Shown here: positions 12,160 through 22,728 of the stretch, one piece after another
How positions within the stretch are numbered: position 1 is the first letter of the stretch
Layout of the letters: each line of letters opens with the position of its first letter
Assembly (NCBI GenBank): GCA_022592445.1
Contig: JABYQR010000080.1
Span: 1-64,000, forward strand
DNA from: Cytidiella melzeri
Lineage: Eukaryota > Basidiomycota > Agaricomycetes > Polyporales > Irpicaceae
Reading direction: 5' to 3'
DNA length: 64,000 nt
Translations under genes and position numbers: made by a program
Notes under the pieces: generated by a model
The model's input: the letters and a program-made list of their open reading frames with translations, nothing else
Told to the model about the DNA's origin: nothing
Databases searched by the model: none

Positions 12160-14813
12160 ATGGTGTTGCCCATTGGTACAGCGCCTATAAAAGCAGAGTT
12201 CGTGCACAACCTCGCGGTCTCACGTTTACGTGGTAGGTCTGACCGCACGAAAGGTTTTTGGTCTCGCGTGTAGCCCCAGCCATTCCCGACGACGATGCGG
12301 CAGAAGGAAGCAAAAGTCATGTGAACCCCTCGAGACCTGCTGCTGGTGAGGACGACAACGACAACGCTGGTGGCCGCCAGAAGAAAAAATGGTCAAAGGA
12401 AGACAGGAAAAACAAGCGTGGTGCGAATAAAGGACGCCGCTTTCAAAAAGTACGCGACGATCTGGAACTTTGCTGGCGAATCGCTAGCGGCAAGATTTGT
12501 GAATTTGGTGAAGAGTGAGATATCCCATTGCTGGTTGTTGTTAAATCTGAGTGGAGATTCTCCCCCTTGCTACCTTGCTAGATGTCGTAACACGCACGAT
12601 ATTGCTGCATACCTCGCAGCGAAGCCCAAAGACATCAACTTTCCCCCGATAACCGCACTCTCTGATGTGCCTCCGTATGTTCCGCGTGATTCGGAGGACG
12701 AGGATATGCAGGGGGGCGAACGTCCGCCATTTGGTAGCAACGTGTGGTGCCCTAACTTTGAAGCGACAGGTGAATGCAAACATGGACTCAAGTGCCGCTT
12801 CCTCGGCGGCCATGCTCGGCTAAACGAGGACGGTCAAACAATACTCGTAGTGAACGAAGATAAGAAAGCCGTCTCTGCCACCACGCAAACCGAGCTGAAT
12901 GCCGTGGACGCTGAAATATTGAAGCAGATTAGAACGAAGAAGGTAGAAGGGCTCAACAATGACCGAATCTTACTCACGAGATTGTGAAATGCAGTTCCCT
13001 CATCCTATCGCCGACGCGTATTTAAAGGAGCTCCAAGCTGCTGCAGACGAGCAAAAAAAGGATGACGTAGTGATCGTACCAGAGCCAGAACAAGAGGCAA
13101 CGCCTTCGGAACCATCGACATCCCTCGCTCAGGCAGCCGAAGCCCTACACGACTTGTCTCAAAAGGACACACCTGATGCTCCCATGCGGCCATCTGAGAA
13201 GAAGCGACTGCACTGGAAGGGTAAAACATGTGCGCTCACCAAACTTCGCTACACTTCAGCTATCACTGACGTTATAAGTCAGATCTGGCGCCGCTCACGA
13301 CTGTAGGAAACTTGGTGAGTGCATATTCCCCAAGATGTCTAGGCAATACCTCAATGCGATGGCAGCCTTTTAGGAGAATATGCGTCGACTACGGCGCGGA
13401 CATCACTTGCGGAGAGAGTATGTGCTATAATCACATCTGTTCACCTGTTGCCTCTGATCTCCCGGGCAGTGGGTCTTGCCAACTCGTTCCTGCAAGGATC
13501 AAAGGAGGAATGGTCTCTGGTCAGAAGACATCCGTCGGAATCTATCTTTGGAGTGCAAGTCGCTGGCAGCAAGCCTCAGTTGCTTGTACCAGCGGCGGAA
13601 ATCATCAACAACGTTTGCTCAGGCAATCTGGACTTCGTTGACATAAACTGCGGCTGTCCGATAGACCTCGTGTATAAGACCGGCAGTGGCTCTGCTTGTG
13701 AGTGCCGCCACTGTAGCTTGAAACGCCAAGGGTTCATTGACAACGTTTGGGTACAGTACTCGATGCGGCAAACAAGCTCGGCAAAATCATAGTTGGGATG
13801 AACAAAGCCCTCGGAGACGTACCTGTCACGGTCAAGATGAGAACTGGCGTCAAAGATGGCAAAAACACTGCGCATAAGTTGATGCCTCGTCTTCAACCTG
13901 AATGGGGCGCTGCCGCTCTTACCGTAGGCTGCATTGCACTTTAAGTAGCGAGTACTGTTAATAGCAATGGCAACGCTCTTATAGTTGCATGGGCGTACGC
14001 GACAGCAGCGGTACTCGAAGCTCGCCGATTGGGACTATATCAAAACTTGCGTCGAGGCGGTTCGTGCAAGAGAGGAAGACGAGAACCGTAAGCACATATT
14101 GTCGCGATTTGCTCAATGTGCGGCTGAACATCAGTATATCAGTTGCTCCTGTGCCCATATTCGGTGGCGGAGACTGCTATTCGTCACAAGACTACTGGGA
14201 GAAAATCGAGCAGAGCGGTGTAGACGGCATCATGGTTGCTAGAGGCGCACTGATCAAACCTTGGATCTTCACAGAGATTAAGGAGCGCAGAGAGTGGGAT
14301 ATCAGCGCTAGGGAGCGGCTAGAAGAGATCAGAAAGGTCCGGTCAATCGTGCCCTCACAAGCTCTTTTGCTAATGGTGCCTGTATGATGTTAGTACGCTG
14401 AATACGGTCTCAAGTGCGCATTTATATTCTCTTCGAATATCCTCAAGTCTCATAACACATGCCAGCCACTTTGGATCTGATACAGCCGGTGTAAATACCA
14501 CGAGGCGGTACCTTTGCGAAGCCCTCTCCTTCCAGTACCGCTATGTCCCTATCGGCTTGTTAGAAGTCCTCCCTGGCCGTATGAACGACAGACCACCCGC
14601 GTTCCGTGGACGCAACGAACTAGGTCAGTGATAGGGTACAATGCAACCGGAGCTCGCTTATCGTTGCGATGCACAGAAACGTTGCTTGCAAGTCCGGACA
14701 GTCGCGATTGGGTCAAGATCTCGGAGATGTTTCTGGGGCCTGCTCCCGAGTTATGGTCGTTTATGCCGAAACACAAAAGCAACGCATACGGCACCGAGGA
14801 GAGCCAAGGATGA
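12160..14813 (+). CDS. DUS3: tRNA-dihydrouridine(47) synthase Dus3
   Basis: Thirteen exons, all phases closing to 666 aa: 12160-12232, 12274-12514, 12582-12942, 12995-13229, 13283-13314, 13366-13417, 13470-13697, 13757-13923, 13985-14087, 14143-14336, 14394-14413, 14466-14623, 14677-14813. The N-terminus ([10 protein letters not shown]) and Lys-rich segment are followed by two CCCH zinc fingers ([20 protein letters not shown] and [22 protein letters not shown]). The FMN barrel starts at [15 protein letters not shown]. It carries the catalytic-Cys motif [19 protein letters not shown], then [29 protein letters not shown] and FGGGDCYS...[16 protein letters not shown]. Dus3 reduces U47 in the variable loop of cytoplasmic tRNAs, and some mRNA uridines. 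Two micro-exons (32 and 20 nt) are needed to keep the frame. Confidence 0.95.
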
Positions 14814-15836
14814 TGGCTCGCATGCGTATGTAAAGATCACGTACTGAGTGTATATCTGGGCCTCTGAAAACGCGCTTCAGGTACACACACACAAAGCAGT
14901 CGTATATCACGAAATTCACTGTTGTACAACTGTCAGAGCAGTAATATTTCTTAGGCTTAGGGGTATCTCCATGTCGTATCAAGCGATGCACTGCGCAATC
15001 AGCGCCCCACGCAACTATCTCTTGCAGTCTGCTCAGATTTCAGGTTGTCGTGATGCTTACAAACTACTCCCCCTGCTTCCCCCCTTCTCTCGCTGTCAAG
15101 TGCGACCCACATCTTCTCCAAGATTGTAGCAGGGCAATCTGTTGTGCATACATTACAGCCTTGAACTAATGCTACCTCTGCACAGTGTGCATGGTTGGCC
15201 AAGCAGTGAATAAGGTGCAAAATTGCACCATAATCAGGAACCATTACTACATGTTGCTCCATCGCAGGATGCAGTTCAACACAGCCTGCAGTTGTTATGA
15301 GGACTCAGATAAGGCCTTTTGCACATCAGCAGGACACATGTAACATGTTTCAGGAGCTATATCTTACAAGACATTTCCAAAGCCCTATATTCTGAGCACA
15401 TGTAACATTTTGGCTGCATCAATGGTGAGCACTGCACATGATAAGCCAGAAGACATATAATGCCTCTTGCCACCATCCTTGCACTCAGCACATCTCTCCT
15501 CAGCACATCTCTCTTGTATTCATTGCTTCGGTGCTGGTCAGTAAGTTGTCATTTGCATTGCACTTGTCTTGGGCCACTGTACTTACTACTGAGATTGCTC
15601 TTACAACAGCTGGCTGTCTTGCTACCTTTCCCAACCCTTCTCAAACCACCCCTCATCCTTGCACCTGGGCATACCTCTGTTGCTCCAGGTCCTTTCATTG
15701 CTTTAGCACTGGTCAGTAAGTACATTATCATTTATGTTGTACTCACCTTGGGTCACTGTGATGACATTGTTCTTCCCACTAGCTATCTCACTGTTCTTTC
15801 AAATCCTCTTATCACCCTTCAACCTTCTATACTGTC
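14814..15836. other. Gene-poor interval with an imperfect direct duplication
   Basis: About 1 kb without a recognisable gene. Two related segments begin near 15521 and 15698, about 178 bp apart. Both read CATTGCTT, then a short variable stretch, then CTGGTCAGTAAG, followed by similar CTTGGGYCACTGT sequence about 40-50 bp on. An open frame 15460-15864 translates to a low-complexity Leu-rich chain and is not convincing, though the GTCAGTAAG and later CAG/TAG sites resemble repeated splice junctions. Confidence 0.45.
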
Positions 15837-16379
15837 ATGCACTTTTCAGCTTCTCTCGCTTTGATTGCTGCTGTTGTCACTGGTGCAGTCTATCATGATA
15901 TGGTGACTGTGTCTGCCAGACCGTATGGCAGTACAGAATCCTCAGGCTGCTCACCAACATTCTCTGGCAACTCTGAGAGATGGTGCACAGGCAGTCCACA
16001 TGTCTTTTATCTTACCAGACGAGGCCTCACAGATGCACAACTAAAAAAACTAGGGCAAGATACATTTGAGCACTATGGTCCAGACTATGACGCTACGTGG
16101 ACAAGGGTACATAAAGAATGGCTAGTCACCAAAGGTTTTAATGAGCTCCCCGAGAAGGACTGGAAGATGTACCAGTTGATTGATGCACTTGCTGAGAAGT
16201 ACCCAGCAGCAGGAAGCATCAGCTCACCAGTGGGGACCAAAAAAATCAGGTTTGTTACATTTCATATATTCCTAACATATTCTTGCAAGCTAAATCCACT
16301 TTTTAGGCCTCAGAGCCAAACACCCACACAACAATACTCCAACAAGTCAAATGGAGTTCCTGGAGGACACTTTGTCTAA
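15837..16379 (+). CDS. Hypothetical secreted protein (signal peptide, no known family)
   Basis: A 180-aa ORF starting MHFSASLALIAAVVTGAVYH, a plausible signal peptide (short N-region, hydrophobic core, small residues). The mature part has two early Cys (SSGCSP, RWCTGS) and then a charged region (RRGLTDAQLKKLGQDTFEHY, KEWLVTKGFNELPEKDWKMY). I do not recognise a family. A consensus-like intron at 16250-16306 (57 nt, with CTAAC near its 3' end) is in frame and stop-free, so a 161-aa spliced form or a 180-aa retained form are both possible. It sits in a gene-poor interval. It could be a lineage-specific secreted protein or a chance ORF. Confidence 0.4.
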   Translation: MHFSASLALIAAVVTGAVYHDMVTVSARPYGSTESSGCSPTFSGNSERWCTGSPHVFYLTRRGLTDAQLKKLGQDTFEHYGPDYDATWTRVHKEWLVTKGFNELPEKDWKMYQLIDALAEKYPAAGSISSPVGTKKIRFVTFHIFLTYSCKLNPLFRPQSQTPTQQYSNKSNGVPGGHFV

Positions 16380-17112
16380 AACATCCTCAGGGGCCTGGTG
16401 GCATAGCACACTGACAATTTGTCCACGGCCATGCTACTGTAACAGTCAAATTGCAATGTCTGATAGACATTGTCATCATGTATCATCTGTACTGTAACAA
16501 GACAATCAAAAGACCACGTTGTTTCGAGTTTCAAGAATGTAACACAGATATGCCAGTAGTAAATACCAGATATGTCAGTTAATTCAGTATCCCGCAGGTA
16601 AAAAGGCAATCATATAACATCCAGTTAAGCTGATGTGTATTATTAGGTGAGAGCGTTAAACATACCCTAACACACGCTTCCTGCAAAACCTCGTTTGCAC
16701 CTTGTCAGCGACTACATCCCAAAGGCGCATACTACTCGCAGCAGCGTATCGAGTCCGAGGGCGAACGTAGAGTTGAACCCTGAGGGTAACCGCCAGGTAT
16801 GATGCGACATGTCAGCCATGGTTCAGGACTGTGTGAGGTGGAAAGTACGAGCTCATGTCGAATCACGTCGTCCTTTTGAAGCCCAAATCGCGCTTTTTGG
16901 GATGCTAGTACCGTTTTCGCGTCATAGTGGCTTTACTGATGAGAACCTGACGCGCTGCTACAGGGTTCAAATGAAGATATCAGTGAGGAAGATGAAGTGA
17001 TACCAAAGACGGACTGAAGAATTATGCCTAGCGGCAACCATGGACACGGGCTGAACGAGAATGCGGTTCAATGATACATTTGATACAGAGCTCTTTGTAC
17101 AATATCTAAGGC
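16380..17112. other. Gene-free interval
   Basis: About 730 bp between the secreted ORF and the 3' end of the ubiquitin hydrolase gene. Nothing with coding character, tRNA structure or obvious repeats was seen. Confidence 0.5.
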
Positions 17113-19724
17113 TTAAGCCGGCAGATTGTGGGGGTCGACATCCATGGGCTCCTCTTCTGCATGGGTGACGACTGGCGACATCTCTTCCAGAGGCGTAGCG
17201 TAAGACGTCGGCGGCGAATTGGGGTCAACAATGCCAGCGGAAATTTCGTGCGGTAGTTGGTCAAAAAAAGTCCGGTTGTTCTGCTTCACTGTGTCCTGAT
17301 ATCGTCTTGTGTTAAATCGTGTTGTGGCTTCACAAATCTTTGAACTTACCTTTAGATAGTCGGGCCAAGGATAACGAGCATTCTCTTCCTCTTCGCTGAT
17401 AGAACGACTGTAAATTAAGAAATAAGGTCCAGCGCCAAGATGGAAGCCGACGTTGTCGTTCAGCACTTCATCCTCCGACACCTATGATTATAAGACTGAG
17501 AAGGACGTGCGACCACAGAGAAATCTTCTTACCTCCGTCACTTTGTACTCGAAGGTTTTCCACCAGACGCCTTTATACTTGACATACGAGTATAAATGGT
17601 TTCGGCCGTAGAGTCCATCATGAACGAGCACAACACGAAGATCATACTGATAATGAATGAGGCGTGAGAGGCAGATGGCTCACTAAGCATTTACGCATAC
17701 CTTGTGTTTCTGCAACTCTGGACAATTCAGCGCTTCTGCTGCTTGAATTGTACGAGCATGTATGATGTCGTCGATGCCTACAAGAGTGGTCAGAGAATAC
17801 ACGACGTGAATTTAACAACACAACGAACGCACGTTTAACCTCTTCTTCTATTTTACCGATTATCTTGCTCAGCTTCGCTGCCGTTTCTGTCAGGCCTCTG
17901 CGACGAATATCGTCGCCATTGGAATCCGCAATAGTTTCGAAATAGTACACAGCTGATCGCAAGTCGGCCAATGTGTCCCGACCCTATGACAACTCAGGAA
18001 TAAGCAGACACTCCTCTGCTCGGAAAGGAACTCCACTTACTTTGTGCTTCAAGAGAGATGCTTTCGCGTGCTGCAAACGCTCAGCTTCGTCCTGCGCTGC
18101 TTTCCTAATTCTCCGCCTCTCCTCCGAGTGCGCTGCGTTCTCTCTCAAAAATTGGTCAAGATACACAGTCGAAGGGTAAGAGAATTTTTGACGCTCTGCC
18201 GAAGGTTTGGGTTCGCGTAGCAGCTCGAAGGCAAGGACTTCAGGAGCCTCCACGATGTTGACACTTTGCTTGAAGTCGGCGTCCACCAGGTCTGCAGAGA
18301 GACATGACACCAAATCGGATTGTTCCATTCTGCTGTTCACAGTAACTCGCACTGTTGGGATATCGAATTCTTTGTTGAAGGGCCCTCTGTACGGCGGGGA
18401 GTCACGTTTCCCATGTCGAAGGTGGAATAACCTGCTATGTTTACTTCGGTGAGCAGGTGGTTCAGGGTGATCGTTGTGGTCTGACCTTGACCACTCTGAG
18501 GGTTCAGGCCACGTAGTAGCTGTATCTGCGTTAATGACAGTCTCCACAGACCAAGTCAAAGTAGTATAGAAATCTGCAACTGTGTTAGAGCGCAATGCAG
18601 CAAGTAATTGCTCTAATCACTAACCGGATGTAAGCTCGCCAGGAGTCCTGTTCGGGTTATTCCATGGAATTGTCCCACAAGACTCAAGCGCTTGATCCGG
18701 ACAGAGCTCGTTCATGCGTGAAAACTCCATGTTCACGAACGTTTCAAGTAATGTCCAAACGACGAGATCTGTGAGGGTGTCGTTAATCCACAAGCATGCA
18801 AGTTTGGATGCGTACATACGCGGTCCCCTGTTTGGTGGTGGCAATACTCCCACAGACATATCAAGAGATTCTTCAGATTCATAGGCTGGAGTTTCAGGAC
18901 TGGGTCTCCAGGAGGCGATGTATTGTCGGACTTGAGGTATGAAGTAGAGAGCGTATATGATGTTGGAGGCGTATATATAAGATGATTGTGTCGGACAGAG
19001 CGCCACTGGACTGTTATTTGGGGAACCACCGTTAGGCTCATAGCTCCGACCAGGAAATCAATTACCCACCTGTCTCCCTGTCTTATCCGGTCTTCCAAAG
19101 GTCTATCGTCTAGTGGGTCTGCATTCATTTCATAAGTTAAGCTTGCTTCTATCGCTTGGTTGAGATCTTGGTCGTCTTGAGCGACCTACAGGCAACGTTA
19201 GCAAATGCTAGTTCCGCGTATACACTGTCGGGTCACATTTGATGGTACAACTGCCCAGTTGGGATCAGGTGCTCTCTCGCTAGGAGCAAATGCTGGCCCT
19301 TGATCTTGTAAGGACGCTTGAAGGGCTCTGGAGAGTTCGTCATCGTCCCCTGTTAGGTCAATGACCGGGGCTTTGCCTGTCTGGGAGGTGACTGATTGCG
19401 CAGAACGCATTTATAAGTTACCGTCATGAGGGGTCACGATCAGGCTTTACCTGGAGGTGTATGGGGTGCGACCACACCTGCTGCTGCTGCGCGCAGTTCC
19501 GAGTAGTCGGTAGTGCCAGAAGTAGTGGGAGCGTCATCTGTTGCATTATCTAACAGGGCGGACAGGGTCTTGTCGACATTGCCACCGTTTCGTCTGAGAA
19601 ATGTCAAGGCTTTATCCTCATCGCATGCCCCGCACATAACCTCCACGATCTGCTGAACGGACGACTTTTCTTCCGGTGTCGCTGGGGATGGTTTGAAGCT
19701 CCCTTCCGCTTTTATGGCGGTCAT
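17113..19724 (-). CDS. USP25/28-like ubiquitin hydrolase relative, probably catalytically dead
   Basis: Ten exons on the minus strand (19724-19451, 19391-19237, 19185-19070, 19010-18625, 18573-18041, 17983-17833, 17777-17701, 17646-17533, 17481-17350, 17295-17113), in frame, 706 aa. The N-terminus has a UBA-like fold (SSVQQIVEVMCGACDEDKAL...VDKTLSALL) and a UIM (DDDELSRALQASLQ), as in USP25/28. The catalytic domain ends with VSEDEVLNDNVGFHLGAGPY / FLIYSR, a clear USP C-terminal signature. The Cys box expected after PVAL as GNTCW reads CPTQSSYIYAS instead. The His box reads GRNHLYSYV rather than GHYWAYI. I infer a pseudo-enzyme that binds ubiquitin. The intron 17296-17349 is 54 nt, in frame and stop-free. 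An ATG 22 codons upstream (19790) is an alternative start. Confidence 0.85.
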
Positions 19725-19874
19725 GGCTATTGCTCCTCGATGTCGAACAGTACTGCCCTTTGCTTCGTTCCGTTCTTGACAATGACACACAACATGAACT
19801 GAGACCCTTCACCTCTGTCAAAGTACAGATTTTCTACTCACTGGACGCAAAGGCAGGGAAATGGCCAGGGTGTT

Positions 19875-22369
19875 ATGTTCACACACGAAGAATGGTGGAA
19901 GTGGTGCAAAAGAGGATTATGGGCGTCTGTTCATCGCTGTTTGTCTTCCCCCGTCATCACCGTCTGCTACTGTCGCAAACGACGAGCTCATACTGCGTAT
20001 GCGCGGCGAAAGATGACCGGGCTTGCCAGGCGAACGGAATCTGGAGTCTGGTCTCGTAACCTTCGTAGTCTGGGACGCCGCGACTCTGACTCGGATTCTA
20101 CTGGCTCTGGCTCCGACTCTCCCGCTCATCCTGCTCAGCGACCCTCCGGAACCACCGACTATGCTCCTAATTCAGTACTGTCGGAAGATGCTAGACTCCT
20201 ACAGCAGATAGATTTAGCCTCAAGACATGATGAGGCAGTCTATAAACCGAACCCGTGGAGTATCGCTAGAGTGAACGCTGCCACTCGGCCTCGTCAAACC
20301 AAGACAACTGTACAGTCTGCACCATTGATATCGAGGCCGAAGAGATCACCTCAAGGAAGGATTGTCGAAAGTTTTAAGAGACAAGCTCAAATAGCCCAGG
20401 CCCCGCCGAAAGCAAAGAAGCTTTCACCTGTTCAAGCCTCGTCGTATCGCCACAAGACACCTACCAGCATCACAGATCTTTCAAACAGCACCTCTAATGC
20501 TCCTGCGTGGCCTGCGTCTCGTCACAACTTACGTGAGGGCTTTACCGGTCACCACAATGCTCAACTTCGTCAATCTATCCTGCCGCCAGTGCAATCGTAC
20601 TCTAATGCTAGTCCTTCTGCTCCTTCTGCTCCTTCTGCTCCTTTGGCTGATGGCGAACCCTTCGTCGAAAACTCTGCTCAAGCTATCGATGTCGAACCGT
20701 CCATAAGTATTGCTGCCATGAATGAGTCGTTGCCTCCAAGCTGCTTCGGTTCGTCTTTCAATAACCTTACGAATGAGTGTCAGTGAGAGTTCATCGCTGA
20801 ATTGATGCACGCATCTGTTGCTCTCTAGACACGAATCACCCGCATATAACCACTTCCGCACACGAAGACGAAACTCTTTCGCAGCCAACTCGCCGTACAC
20901 GTATGAAAAAGCCCTCTAGTGAAATGCATGGTATGTCTGACATCAGCCTCCGATTCGTTGTATCTTGCCCTATCGTGTACATCAGATGGCTACACCGCAA
21001 GGGCCAATTATAGAGCGTTTCCTGCGCGGGCAAATTACGCTTCACTCTACGACACTGCCATGTCCAGTCCTATGCGCAAATTCGCCAAAACCTCCGCTTC
21101 GCACCCTGACGTAAATCGAAATGCTTTCTCATCTCCTCTTCTTGCTCCATCTCGTCATGCCACAAAATCACGTTTTTCTTCTCGCATACCACCGCTCAAT
21201 ACCATGCTGCGCCATGCAGAAGCATCTCCGCCGCCAGATCCTACCTTCAGCCCAGGGATCTCACATACGGTCCCGCGAATATCACCGCGTCAAAGGACTT
21301 CACTTTGCAGTCCTAACGTGGACCCTACGTCTCCTTTCAGCACTGTGGTACATCTCTTTGCTAGGCAACGCCCTCCGCCGATTCAGCGTGATCCTTACGA
21401 CACGCCCTCCTCCCCTGATACCTCCTGGTCTACTCTCCCGACGTCAAAGAAAAGAGGGACGAAGCCTAGTCAATGGGGGAAGACAACAACCGTAAACTTT
21501 CGGTTACCACTCGCAACTGCCGCTAAAGCTCAGCCTGAGCCTGACGCGAAGCGTCGTCGGATATCATACTTACCTCCTCCCCGCACACAGGACCGAACGC
21601 GAAGACGGCCGTCACAGGAAGCTATTTCGGATATTCCTGCTGTATGGAAGGTTACAAGGGTCTTACCCAGTCAAATCCCGGAAAGATTCATGCGAGAGGC
21701 TCGTCCTGCTGATCAATCGACTAGTACATACACCGCCAAGCACTGCAGCCCTTCTCAAACCACTGGAGGACTTAGCTCGACGCGCGACCGGATTCATGGC
21801 TACCCATCGCCGCCTCATCGTGGCAGCTCTCCATCGCCCACGCCATTCTTCGAAAACCGGCAGGTTTCTGCCGCGCAGGGTCTGTCTGACACCGACAGCC
21901 CATCAAAGGCTACTTCAGCTCGTACCGATAGCTACCGCTCTCAACTGGTTCCAGCGAGAAACAGCCTTCCCTCACCACCTAGATCAGACCCACCTTCAGA
22001 TTCGCATAGTGGTGACAGCGAAGATCCTTGTGGCATGGGTCAGTTGTCCATTCCATTTGATTCCGGCGAGCTTGAGGACCGATACCCCAAGATGAGGATG
22101 GCAGTAGCGGAGGTACATGGTATTACGCATATAATCAAATCCAACATATTACTGACAACTTGATTTTGTTCCTGCTTTTGGTGATTCTCTAGAGAAAGCG
22201 TGCGACTGCAGGCGTATGGGACGAATTGGAGTTGCCTAGTTGTGGTGTTGTGTATCAAAGTCCCACTGTAGCCGCCCAGCACGCCCGAGAGCTTCCCATC
22301 ATCGAATGGCAAGGTCGCAAAACAAGGAATAATCATTCTCCTCATGTACATGGTAGTAGCGTCCGTTGA
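19875..22369 (+). CDS. Ser/Pro-rich, largely disordered protein of unknown function
   Basis: Four exons (19875-20778, 20829-20930, 20986-22112, 22193-22369) close in frame to 769 aa. I recognise no domain. The N-terminus (MFTHEEWWKWCKRGLWASVH) is the most ordered part. It is followed by a Ser/Asp stretch (RRDSDSDSTGSGSDS), basic Ser/Pro regions, a repeated SAP tract encoded by CCTTCTGCT units near 20611-20640, a nuclear-localisation-like cluster (DAKRRRIS), and a Trp-containing C-terminus (TAGVWDELELP). It starts 150 bp from the divergent ubiquitin hydrolase gene and may share its promoter. A nuclear regulatory role is only a guess from composition. Confidence 0.75.
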
Positions 22370-22728
22370 AGAATTGTGTTGTCTATGGACATATAATTAG
22401 ATATTAGACAACTGCGCGACGAATGATGCCGGCACAATCGAGGTGTGATTTGCAAGTCTAGCACAATAAGGTGTTCACGTACTAGAGAATTCTTGACAAG
22501 AAGTCAGGCCAATGATAGAGCTACAGACAGCGATCTAGCCAAGGGAGGAACTAGTACATTTTATCGTAGATGAGAGAGGACAGAACGGATAGCGAATTAC
22601 GTGGACAATGCATTTTCAAACAACAGCGCGGAGAAGCAAAGAAATTACACAAGGGGCACGATGGGCTGGTCAGTGGTTCTGAGGTAAGTTGTCTTGTACA
22701 GGGACACGAATAGTCAGTTGGTTGTCTC
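22370..22728. other. Spacer between convergent genes
   Basis: About 360 bp between two convergent stop codons. It must hold both 3' ends. No further gene or repeat seen. Confidence 0.5.
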
